Shown: positions 1 through 6,882 of the stretch, piece after piece | How positions within the stretch are numbered: position 1 is the stretch's first letter | How the letters are laid out: every line of letters starts with the position of its first letter | Assembly (NCBI GenBank): GCA_030147065.1 | Contig: JASLAP010000736.1 | Location: 1-13,059 of the forward strand | DNA length: 13,059 nucleotides | DNA from: Pseudonocardia sp. | Lineage (GTDB): Bacteria; Actinomycetota; Actinomycetes; Mycobacteriales; Pseudonocardiaceae | Direction: 5' to 3' | Translations under genes and position numbers: made by a program | Notes under the pieces: model-generated | Told to the model about the DNA's origin: nothing | Database searches by the model: none | What the model saw: only the letters and a program-made list of their open reading frames with translations

Positions 1-48
1 ACTGGCACGAGTGGGTCCGCGAGCTGGAGCGGACCCACTCGTGCCAGT
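1..48. repeat. Perfect 20-bp inverted repeat at the window edge, likely foldback artefact
   Basis: Bases 1-20 are the exact reverse complement of bases 29-48, separated by an 8-base spacer (GAGCTGGA). Read on the minus strand, 48-29 encodes the conserved adenylation-domain stretch YWHEWVR. Read on the plus strand, 3-29 encodes WHEWVRELE, which looks like the natural continuation of the same gene. The same coding segment is therefore present in both orientations, the signature of a strand-switch or foldback chimera at a contig end. A genuine hairpin inside a conserved enzyme core is much less likely. The last codons of the leftward NRPS that fall in this repeat should be disregarded. Confidence 0.85.
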
Positions 49-2266
49 ACGCGGCGGGCAGATCCATCACGGTCAGCCGTTCGCGCTCGACCAGCTCGGT
101 CAGGTCGCCGCCGAGGCCGGCCCGCTCCGGCGGGAACACCACCGCACCGCCGGCCAGCCAGATCGGGAACAGCTCCTCCGCCAGCACGTCGAAGCCGGGC
201 GAGGCGAACTGCAGGAAGCGGTCGCCCGCGCCGAGCTGCAGCCGGGCGGCCACGTCGAGCGCGAACGCCGCCAGCGACCGGTGCTCGACGACGACGCCCT
301 TGGGCCGCCCGGTGGAGCCCGAGGTGTGCACCACGTACGCGGCCGATGTCGGCGCCGGCGGGGGCAGCGGTCCGCTCCGCCCGGACACCGGCGGTGCGCC
401 ACCACCGTCCAGCACGATGGTCGGCAGCTCCCCGCCGTGCCCAGCCAGCTCCGGGGTGGTGACCAGTGCCGACACCCCGGCGTCGGCGAGGAGGTAGGCG
501 ATCCGATCGGCTGGCAGGGCGGTGTCGAGCGGAACGTAGGCCGCGCCGGCCCGCAGCACCCCGAGCACCGCGGTGGCCAGCCGGGGGGCCTGGTCCAGCA
601 GGACCGCCACCCGGCTCTCCTCGGTCACACCGAACCCGCGCAGTTGGCGGGCCAGCGTCTCGGTGGCCCCGTCCAGGTCGCGGTAGCTGGTGGCGATGCC
701 GTCGCGGACCACCGCGGGCGCGTCCGGCGCGAGGGCGACCTGCCGGGCGAACAACTCGACGATCCCGGACTGCGGCGCGGCCGGGCGGACCGCGGGTGCG
801 ACGGTGTCGAGCAGCCGTACCGCGCCGACCCGCCGCTGCGGCGCCTCGATCAGCTGGCCGAGAACGTGCTCGAACTGGTCGGCGAGCCGGACCACGCTCG
901 CCCGATCGAACAGCTCGGTGCTGTAGTGCCACTGCAGGTGCAACGACTCGGGCCCGGGCTGCACGCCCAGGATGAGGTCGATCGGCAGCGGGCCGGGGTC
1001 CAGCCCCGGTTCCGGCGTCATCCGCAGCCCGCCCACCGCCATGGACCGGTCCACGACCTGCAGGATCTCCCCCGGCGCGGTCAACACGTTGATCATCATC
1101 TGGATCAGCGGAGTCTGCGCGGCCTCGCCCGGCGCGAACTCCTCCACCAGCCGGTCGAACGGGATCTCCTGGTGGTCGAACGCGGTCGAGGCGACGTCGC
1201 GCGCCTGGTGCAGCACGTCGAGCAGGGTCGAGTCGCGCCGCAGCCGCATCCGCAGCGGCAGGGCGTTGGCGAAGCAGCCCACCAGCCGCTCGGTCTCCGG
1301 GCGGGTGCGGCCGGTGACAGCGGTGCCGAAGACCAGGTCGTCCTGGCCGGTGTAGCGGAACAGCAGCACCGACGCCGCGGCCAGCATGATCATCGAAGCG
1401 GAGACGCCCTCGGCGGTGGACAGCTTGCGCAGCGCGACCGCGGTGTCCCGGGCCACTGCGGTCGTGTGGTGGTCGCCGGCGTAGGTGCGCCGAACCGGAT
1501 GCGGCCGGTCGGTCGGCAACGCCAGCCGCGGCGGCAGGTCGGCCAGCACCTCGCGCCAGTGGTCCAGTTCGGCGGCCATCCGCTCCGGGCCCAGCCGCTC
1601 CCGCTGCCAGGCCGCGAAGTCGCCGTACTGGATCTCCGGCGCCGGCACGCTGTCCGCGGGCCGGCCGGCCGACAGCGCCGCGTACAGCAGCGCTACCTCC
1701 TGCAGGACGATGGCCGCCGACCAGCCGTCGGACGAGGCGTGGTGCACCGACAGCAGGACCACGTGCCGGTCGGCGGCGAGGCGCAGCACGCAGGCCCGCA
1801 TCCGCTGCGGCTGCTCGGGCGGGAACGGGCGCTGCACCTCGGTGTCGCAGAGCCGGCGCACCTCGGCGTGCTGCACGGCGGGTTCGAGGTCGCTGAGCTC
1901 GATCACCGGGGTGGGCACCGCGGTGACCGGGTGCACGACCTGCACCGGCGTCCGGCCGTCCATCTCGACCGTGCTGCGCAGCACCTCGTGGCGTGCGGTG
2001 ACCTCGGTCAGGATCCGGCCGAGCAGCGCCAGGTCGAGCTCGCCCTCGATCCGGGTGGCCCCGCTGATGTTGTTCGACGGGCGGAACCGCTCCAGCGCCC
2101 ATTCGCGCTGCTGCGCGTAGGACAGCGGGGTGGGCCGGGACCGGTCGCGCGGGCGGATCCGCTCCGCGGCGGCCCCGTTCGCGGTGGCCATCTCGGCGAC
2201 CCGCGCCTCCAGCCGGGCACGCTTGTCCGGGGGAAGGGCCGCGAGCCGGCTCCGCAGGTCGGTCAC
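1..2266 (-). CDS. Nonribosomal peptide synthetase, partial (C-A, truncated inside the A domain)
   Basis: This is the first 755 codons of an NRPS running off the left edge; the frame is open throughout. The GTG start at 2266 has a GGAGGG ribosome site 6 nt upstream, and the N-terminus (a short charged helix from about residue 4, then SYAQQREW) fits the start of a condensation domain. The C domain spans about residues 45-460: RHEVLRS, HHASSDGW with catalytic H176 (residues 175-182), GRTRPETERLVGCFANALPLR-type motif split over two conserved blocks, and DHQEIPFDRLV. The A domain begins near residue 480: TSGSTGRPKG from residue 648, then GFDVLAEELFP with D693, V694 and E697, then MDLPAAYWHEWVR ending at R746. 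By alignment with the PheA pocket the visible specificity residues are D-V-E-D. The acidic E and D could suit a basic side chain, but four residues do not fix a substrate. Residues 747-755 come from the foldback and are not real. It is the last visible gene of the leftward block, 127 bp after the phosphopantetheinyl transferase gene. Downstream modules are unknown. Confidence 0.93.
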   Translation of the reverse strand, partial: MTDLRSRLAALPPDKRARLEARVAEMATANGAAAERIRPRDRSRPTPLSYAQQREWALERFRPSNNISGATRIEGELDLALLGRILTEVTARHEVLRSTVEMDGRTPVQVVHPVTAVPTPVIELSDLEPAVQHAEVRRLCDTEVQRPFPPEQPQRMRACVLRLAADRHVVLLSVHHASSDGWSAAIVLQEVALLYAALSAGRPADSVPAPEIQYGDFAAWQRERLGPERMAAELDHWREVLADLPPRLALPTDRPHPVRRTYAGDHHTTAVARDTAVALRKLSTAEGVSASMIMLAAASVLLFRYTGQDDLVFGTAVTGRTRPETERLVGCFANALPLRMRLRRDSTLLDVLHQARDVASTAFDHQEIPFDRLVEEFAPGEAAQTPLIQMMINVLTAPGEILQVVDRSMAVGGLRMTPEPGLDPGPLPIDLILGVQPGPESLHLQWHYSTELFDRASVVRLADQFEHVLGQLIEAPQRRVGAVRLLDTVAPAVRPAAPQSGIVELFARQVALAPDAPAVVRDGIATSYRDLDGATETLARQLRGFGVTEESRVAVLLDQAPRLATAVLGVLRAGAAYVPLDTALPADRIAYLLADAGVSALVTTPELAGHGGELPTIVLDGGGAPPVSGRSGPLPPPAPTSAAYVVHTSGSTGRPKGVVVEHRSLAAFALDVAARLQLGAGDRFLQFASPGFDVLAEELFPIWLAGGAVVFPPERAGLGGDLTELVERERLTVMDLPAAYWHEWVRSSSRTHSCQ

Positions 2267-2272
2267 TGTCTG

Positions 2273-2278
2273 CCCTCC
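2273..2278 (-). promoter_or_regulatory. Ribosome binding site of the leftward NRPS
   Basis: GGAGGG on the minus strand lies 6 nt before the GTG at 2266. It fixes this start over downstream in-frame candidates. The 127-bp gap 2267-2393 holds no other feature I can support; I saw no convincing -35/-10 pair, so the gene may be read through from the upstream genes. Confidence 0.7.
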
Positions 2279-2393
2279 GGTCAACGGGTGCGGACGAGTC
2301 GGACGACGCCTCGGCGAGCGGCCGCCGCTGGGCCGACGCTACCCACGGACCTGTCGGCGGGGGTGTCGCGTGAAGCCAGGACAACGGCCGCGT

Positions 2394-3077
2394 TCAGCGG
2401 TCGGGTCCGCCCCCGACGACCGCGGTGACCAGCAAGCCGCGGTGCTCCGGACGGCCCCCGACGAAGGCGCCGTCGAACCCGGTCCAGCGGACCCCGCCGA
2501 CCACCGGTCCGGGGACGAGCAGACGGGCGGTGAACCGCCGCGTCGCCGGGTCGACCTCGACGTCCACGTCGGTGAAGTCCAGCCAGGCGCCGGTCAGCGG
2601 GAACCACGCCTTGTAGACGGCCTCCTTCGCGCTGAACAGCAGGCGGTCCCAGGCCACCCCGACCGGCCGGCCGGCCGCGCGGGCCCGCTCGCCGGGCAGT
2701 GCCACCCGGTCCAGCACCCCGGTCGGCAGCGGCTCATCGGGCTCGGCGTCGATGCCCAGCGCCGGCGCCTGCGCCGCGCGGGCCACCGCGGCCGCACGGT
2801 AACCGGCGCAGTGCGTGATCGAGCCGACCAGCCCGGCCGGCCACACCGGCGCCCCGGACGGGCCGACGCCGACCGCAGCCGGGTCGAGCCCGAGCCGGGC
2901 CATCGCAGCGCGCGCGCAGAACCGGCCGGTGGCGAACTCGCGCCGGCGGGCGGGCGCGACCCGGCCCAGCAGGTGCGCCTCGGCGGGCTGCAGGCGCAGT
3001 CCCGGCGGGTCGGCGTAGACCTCGACCGCGGCGACCCCGGCCGGCAACAGCCGCGCGAGCAGCCCGACGGCCGGCAC
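2394..3077 (-). CDS. 4'-phosphopantetheinyl transferase, Sfp/EntD type
   Basis: A 227-residue protein that would transfer the phosphopantetheine arm of coenzyme A to the conserved serine of carrier proteins, here the free carrier protein and the NRPS T domains. Family motifs are clear: RREFATGRFCAR (residues 45-56), WPAGLVGSITHC (79-90), the magnesium-binding GIDAEP with D110 and E112 (108-113), and FSAKEAVYKAW with K151 and E152 (148-158). The length fits the EntD subgroup, about 210-230 residues. The GTG start at 3077 lies 26 bp after the stop of the PLP-enzyme gene; purine-rich GAGCGGGA abuts it, so the exact start is less certain. No ATG or GTG exists further upstream before the previous gene's end, apart from CTG codons. 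Co-transcription with the genes on both sides is likely. A dedicated transferase inside the cluster is common in actinomycete NRPS loci. Confidence 0.94.
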   Translation of the reverse strand: MPAVGLLARLLPAGVAAVEVYADPPGLRLQPAEAHLLGRVAPARRREFATGRFCARAAMARLGLDPAAVGVGPSGAPVWPAGLVGSITHCAGYRAAAVARAAQAPALGIDAEPDEPLPTGVLDRVALPGERARAAGRPVGVAWDRLLFSAKEAVYKAWFPLTGAWLDFTDVDVEVDPATRRFTARLLVPGPVVGGVRWTGFDGAFVGGRPEHRGLLVTAVVGGGPDR

Positions 3078-3103
3078 TCCCGCTCGCCCGTCCGGTGCGG
3101 GGT

Positions 3104-4261
3104 TCAGGCCGACCGCGGACCCAGCACCGCCCGCCGCACGGACCCGGACGCCGCCGGAGCGTGCGCGAGCAGGTGGTCCACCGCGGTCCGGCTGAGCAGG
3201 TTGACCCGCACGTGCCGCGGGCGCCCGCGCACCCCGAAGCAGTCCGGGCCCATCCCGCGCAGGCTGTCGGGCGGCGCCAGCGGCTCGGCGAAGGTGAAGT
3301 AGGAGCAGTCCGGCGGCACCGGGTCGACGATGGCGCCCGCCTCGCGCAGCTGCTGGTACTGCAGCGCGCTGTAGCCGATCAGCGACCGGTTGCCGGCGCC
3401 GTGGCCCAGCGCGCGCAGCGCCTGGTGGGCGAAGGCCCGGTCGACCACTCCCGCAGCGCCGTGCATCCGGGCGTGCAACTCGCCGGTCGTGGCGTGGTCG
3501 TGGGCCGGCACCTGCAGGTAGGCGAACCGGAAGCCGTGCACCGCGAGCGCCTTGGTCGGGCACACCAGCCGGTAGGTGAGTGCCGGATCGAGCGCGCTGC
3601 TCCACTCCCTGCGGTCGGACTCCCATTGGCTGTACTGGAACGTGCCGTCGACGAACACCACCGAGCCGGTGGCCCGCTGCCAGCGCCGGATCTCCTCGAT
3701 CACCGCGGCCGGCACCCGGCGGCCGGCGAACCAGATCGGGTCGGTCAGCCAGAGCGCGCTGCGCTCGTCGGGCAGGTCCAGCACGCCGGGCTCGGGCCCG
3801 AACCCGACGTGCTCGGCCACCGCGTGCACAGCGAATCCCAGTTCACGGATGAGGTAGATGGCATTGTTGTAGACCGGCGGCAGGTAGCAGAGCCGGTCGA
3901 AGCCGAGCCCGCGGACCCGCCAGAGCATGGTGGCCAGGAAGCCCGCCGCCCCGGCCCCGGGCACGAAGCGCACCTCGTCGCCGAGGTCCTCGCCGTAGGC
4001 GTCGGAGTGCAGGGCCGCGATCTCCGGCTCCAGGGTGGGGTCCTCCTCCATCCGCGCGTAGCGGTTGAGCGGACCGAGGGCGCGCACCCGCTGGGTGGCG
4101 AGGTCGCCGAGGAAGGACGCGAGGAACGGGTGCTCGCCGTTCCAGTCCGACACGAACACCCGGCCCGCCGGTCCCTCGTCAGCCGCGGCCCGGTTCTGCG
4201 CCGCGCCGCAGGCCAGCAGGCGGTCGAGGTCGCCGTACGGGACGGGGTGGTGGACAGGCAC
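3104..4261 (-). CDS. PLP-dependent fold-type-I enzyme, aminotransferase class I/II-like, divergent
   Basis: A 385-residue protein with the outline of a class I/II aminotransferase: a glycine-rich phosphate-side segment PGAGAAGFLATMLW (101-114), the ring-stacking region LPPVYNNAI with Y131, VFVDGTFQY with D205 in the place of the Asp that contacts the pyridine nitrogen, the Schiff-base lysine K237 in CPTKALAVHGFRFAY, and a late carboxylate-binding Arg candidate, R352 in HVRVNLL. The usual NPxNPTG segment is replaced by WLTDPIWFAGRR (171-182), so the conserved Asn that touches the PLP hydroxyl appears to be Asp174. This suggests a specialised reaction (cyclisation, elimination, epimerisation or transfer on a bound substrate) and I cannot name it. 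Capreomycidine-synthase-like enzymes are one thought, but their NPxG motif is intact as I recall it. The GTG start at 4261 has GGAGG 5 nt upstream. A 130-bp gap (4262-4391) precedes it and a 26-bp gap follows. Confidence 0.85.
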   Translation of the reverse strand: MPVHHPVPYGDLDRLLACGAAQNRAAADEGPAGRVFVSDWNGEHPFLASFLGDLATQRVRALGPLNRYARMEEDPTLEPEIAALHSDAYGEDLGDEVRFVPGAGAAGFLATMLWRVRGLGFDRLCYLPPVYNNAIYLIRELGFAVHAVAEHVGFGPEPGVLDLPDERSALWLTDPIWFAGRRVPAAVIEEIRRWQRATGSVVFVDGTFQYSQWESDRREWSSALDPALTYRLVCPTKALAVHGFRFAYLQVPAHDHATTGELHARMHGAAGVVDRAFAHQALRALGHGAGNRSLIGYSALQYQQLREAGAIVDPVPPDCSYFTFAEPLAPPDSLRGMGPDCFGVRGRPRHVRVNLLSRTAVDHLLAHAPAASGSVRRAVLGPRSA

Positions 4262-4266
4262 GCGCG

Positions 4267-4271
4267 CCTCC
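4267..4271 (-). promoter_or_regulatory. Ribosome binding site of the PLP-enzyme gene
   Basis: GGAGG on the minus strand, 5 nt before the GTG at 4261, decides this start. The rest of the gap to the LanB-like gene (4272-4391) is GC-rich, with no clear terminator and no short ORF with a ribosome site. Confidence 0.7.
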
Positions 4272-4391
4272 GCGGTCGTCGCCGGTGAGCCGGCCGGTGT
4301 GGGGTGGCGGGAAGGCCCGCCCGTCGGCCGTGGCGAACATTACGGCGGTCGGGGCCGGCGACCGCGTCCCGTGATCCGGCGACCCGGCCGG

Positions 4392-6746
4392 TCATCCGGG
4401 ATCGCGGACCGCGACGAACCGCAGCTCGGCGGTGCACCGGCCGCCGTCCGGGCCGGGCAGCCACAGCTGGTCGAGGTCGGGCCGCATCTCCGAGACGGTG
4501 ACCCCGTCCCGGCGCGACCCCGCGCTGCGCCGGACCAGCTTGGCCAGCAGGTTGACCAGGGGCAGGCTGCGGAAGTCCACCGCCACCGGCTTGATCTCCA
4601 CCGGGACCCGGGCGAACACCCGCTCCGGCAGGCCGTGCACCGCCGCCCACCGGCGTGCTTCGGCGTAGCGGCGACGCTCGTCCTTCACCCTGGCCCAGGC
4701 CGTGTCGGCGACGCCGAACGACCACGACTCGCGGCTGAGCACCAGTGGGCCGACGCTCACCCGCGGGCGGTGCGCCGCCGGCGCGACCGGCCGGAACGCA
4801 CCGGACACCAGCACCGACAACGGCTCGGCGGCCACCTCCAGGAAGCTGAAGCGCCGCCCGTCGCGGTGCCGCACCACGACGTCGTCGCCGGCACGCTCGG
4901 CCACCATGTCCAGCACCGACAGCACGCTCGCCCCGGCCGGCGGGACCATCGACTCGTCGCCGATGCACAGGTAGGTGTACCGGGGCAGCATCAGTACGTC
5001 GGCCCGCGAGGTGCGCGAGGTGGCCAGCGACGAGTCCATCCGCGGGACGGTGACGACCCGCCCGCCCATGCCGCTGGCCTCGGCGGCGGCCCGCAGCCTG
5101 GCCGGCTCCGGGTGCTCGCCGGCCAGGCACCTGGTCTCCAGGGTGTTGCGGGCGCAGTGCAGCTCGCCAAGCACGAACTCGGCGTCGCCGCGGGCCACCG
5201 CGGCCGGGTCGGCGGCGCCGATCAGCAGGTCGGGCGACGACCACGCCGCCGTGCTCCACAGCGGGGGCCCGGTGGCGAACTCGCGGGCGGCCCTGGCCGC
5301 GACGAGGTCGGCCGGCATCCGGTGCCGACGCACTGCGGCGTCCGCCGGCGGCAGGTCCAGCACCCGGCCCCAGCGGTCCTGGAACCCGGCGACCACCTCG
5401 TCCACGATCGTGAACTCGGTGTCGGTCTCGGCCAGCCGGCCCATCTCCGGCAGCAGCGAGGTGAGCAACCGCAGCAGCGGCATCGCCGGACGGCCGGAGC
5501 GCGCGCTCGCCCGGTCGAGCAGGCGGACCGCTTCCGCCCGGTACCGCTCGCCGATTGCGTTGGCCAGCCACAGCGCGCTGTCGAGCACCGCGCCCAGCGG
5601 CGCGGCGAGGCCGTCGAGCACCGCTGGGCCCAGCCGGTACTCCCCGGCCCGGCGGGTGTCCTCGTAGACCAGGGTGCGCCCGGCATAGGTGGCGCCGGGG
5701 CGCCGCGTCGCGGGCACACCGGTCAGCTCCTCGAACGTCCCGGCCAGCGCCGCTCCCGCGCGCCGCAGCCGGTCGGGGTCGCCAGCCGCTGCGGCGACCT
5801 CGTCCCTGGCGGCGCTCAGCCGCCGCAGCGGCTGGTGGGCACGCTCGCGCACGCTCGGGTCGCCGATGCCGTCCAGGCGCGCCGCGAGCTCCCGCTCGGG
5901 TCGGTTCACCAGCGGGGCGGACAGGTCCATCGCCAGCACCCCGCGGTCGCGCAGCCGCAGCAGCGCGGCCATCGTGGCCGGGTCCGGCGGTTCGCCGGCG
6001 ATGTCGCGCACCGTGCGCCGGCTGTCGCACCGGTCGAGCACCCGGGCCTCGACCGCGGTCAGGGTCTCCGGCCGGCGGAACGGCAGCCGCACCACCCAGC
6101 CGACCCGCGAAGCCGACGGCGCCGGCCGCGGCCGCAGCCACGGCCGGACCTCCGGGCGCGCGGTCAGCACCTCGGCCAGCGCGTTGACCGCCCAGCCCTC
6201 GAAGTAGGTGGTGCGCCGGGCCAACGGTGGCGTCCCCGGCCGCACGGCCAGGCCGTCCTCGTCGGGATCGACGCGCAGCCAGCCGAGCGGCCCGAAGAAG
6301 CCGACGGTGTCGTTCTTCAAGCAGTACCGCTGCAGGTAGGTCGCGACGGTGAGCTCGTGCGCCCGGCCGCGCTGGGTGCGCGGCTCCCCGGCAACCACCT
6401 TGTCCAGGCAGGTGTCGACAAGGCCGGGGTTCTGCCAGATCACCGCCTCCCGGAAGGGCGGGTCGGCGGCGACGGCGCGGACCGCGGCGGTCAGCCGCCG
6501 TTCGGCGGCGGCGAACACCGCGGCGTAGTTCTCCGCGGTCTCCGGGCGGTCGTCGTCGAGCCGGTCGGCGGCGGCGGCGAGCTCGTCGTCGCAGAGCGCG
6601 AGGATCCGCTCGGCGGGGAACCCCGCCCCGCGCAGCGCGACCTCGCGCCACAGCACCCACCCGCTCCGGCCGAGCCGGACGTGTTCGGCCGCCACCGGCG
6701 CTTCAGCCGCAGTCGCTGTCACCCCGGGATTCTCGCCGGTGATCAC
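4392..6746 (-). CDS. Stand-alone lantibiotic dehydratase-like protein (LanB N-terminal/glutamylation-type domain)
   Basis: A 784-residue protein. Family features seen in order: LGRSGWVLWREV near the N-terminus, TYLQRYCLKNDTVGFFGPLG (136-155), which matches the 'RYxxKNDTxGFFGPxGW' form of Lant_dehydr_N proteins, GELHCARNTLE (527-537), PRVSVGPLVLSRESW (661-675), LPERVFARVP...EIKPVAVDF (706-725), and the end block SEMRPDLDQLW and CTAELR (752-776). In classic LanB enzymes this domain uses glutamyl-tRNA to acylate Ser/Thr, and a separate SpaB_C-type domain eliminates glutamate. In PEARLs a related protein adds an amino acid to a peptide C-terminus from aminoacyl-tRNA. Here no elimination domain follows residue 784, and no precursor peptide or cyclase gene is visible. 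The RPTPFG-type segment of NisB-like enzymes is KNDTVGFFG here, so donor or acceptor may differ. It is the first gene of the leftward block, so a tRNA-dependent role in the NRPS pathway is inferred. The start is GTG 6746 with GGGGAG 11 nt upstream; GTG at codon 9 is an alternative. Confidence 0.88.
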   Translation of the reverse strand: MITGENPGVTATAAEAPVAAEHVRLGRSGWVLWREVALRGAGFPAERILALCDDELAAAADRLDDDRPETAENYAAVFAAAERRLTAAVRAVAADPPFREAVIWQNPGLVDTCLDKVVAGEPRTQRGRAHELTVATYLQRYCLKNDTVGFFGPLGWLRVDPDEDGLAVRPGTPPLARRTTYFEGWAVNALAEVLTARPEVRPWLRPRPAPSASRVGWVVRLPFRRPETLTAVEARVLDRCDSRRTVRDIAGEPPDPATMAALLRLRDRGVLAMDLSAPLVNRPERELAARLDGIGDPSVRERAHQPLRRLSAARDEVAAAAGDPDRLRRAGAALAGTFEELTGVPATRRPGATYAGRTLVYEDTRRAGEYRLGPAVLDGLAAPLGAVLDSALWLANAIGERYRAEAVRLLDRASARSGRPAMPLLRLLTSLLPEMGRLAETDTEFTIVDEVVAGFQDRWGRVLDLPPADAAVRRHRMPADLVAARAAREFATGPPLWSTAAWSSPDLLIGAADPAAVARGDAEFVLGELHCARNTLETRCLAGEHPEPARLRAAAEASGMGGRVVTVPRMDSSLATSRTSRADVLMLPRYTYLCIGDESMVPPAGASVLSVLDMVAERAGDDVVVRHRDGRRFSFLEVAAEPLSVLVSGAFRPVAPAAHRPRVSVGPLVLSRESWSFGVADTAWARVKDERRRYAEARRWAAVHGLPERVFARVPVEIKPVAVDFRSLPLVNLLAKLVRRSAGSRRDGVTVSEMRPDLDQLWLPGPDGGRCTAELRFVAVRDPG

Positions 6747-6749
6747 CGG
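6736..6749. promoter_or_regulatory. 14-bp perfect palindrome over a start codon, possible operator
   Basis: CCGGTGATCACCGG is an exact palindrome. It covers the GTG start (6744-6746) of the LanB-like gene and sits at the edge of the divergent gap. A repressor bound here could block transcription or initiation of the leftward block. It may also be chance, since half of it is coding and the composition is GC-rich. Confidence 0.25.
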
Positions 6750-6882
6750 GCGGGCCGCTCCCCGCTTTCGGGGACATCCGCGCCCGGTGCTGGCGTCACT
6801 ACCGTCCTGGAACGGTTCGAGCTCGCCGCGCGGCTCTCCCGCGCCCGGCGCGGACCGCGTGCGGGGTGAGGAGATCGCTCAG
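6747..6882. promoter_or_regulatory. Divergent intergenic region, presumed bidirectional promoter
   Basis: This 136-bp gap separates the starts of the two divergent blocks, so promoters for both should lie here or just inside the flanking genes. It holds the leftward GGGGAG ribosome site (6758-6763), a small hairpin CCCCG-CTTT-CGGGG (6760-6773) overlapping that site, and the rightward GAGGAG site (6868-6873). I saw no convincing -35/-10 pair on either strand, which is common for actinomycete promoters read by eye. Confidence 0.55.
6868..6873 (+). promoter_or_regulatory. Ribosome binding site of the carrier protein gene
   Basis: GAGGAG lies 9 nt before the ATG at 6883. It favours this start over an in-frame GTG at 6859, which would place the site inside the gene. 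Confidence 0.65.

Noticed and set aside
11..2428. Long plus-strand open frame of 805 codons opposite the leftward NRPS
   Set aside because: It is an antisense shadow caused by high GC. The translation is rich in Arg, Gly, Pro and His with no domain, while the minus strand gives a clean C-A NRPS.
4179..4340. Short minus-strand ORF from the ATG at 4340 as a possible precursor peptide for the LanB-like enzyme
   Set aside because: It has no ribosome site, its Pro/Arg-rich sequence runs out of frame into the PLP-enzyme gene, and it lacks a Ser/Thr/Cys-rich core.
4262..4391. Possible terminator or promoter between the LanB-like and PLP-enzyme genes
   Set aside because: GC-rich partial dyads are present, but there is no T-run after a stem and no clear -35/-10 pair, so nothing can be supported.
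3745..6660. 971-codon minus-strand frame overlapping the LanB-like and PLP-enzyme genes
   Set aside because: It is an out-of-frame shadow of both genes, dominated by Arg, Ala, Gly and Pro, with no recognisable fold.
4065..6869. 934-codon plus-strand frame opposite the LanB-like gene
   Set aside because: It is an antisense shadow; composition is abnormal and no motif is seen.
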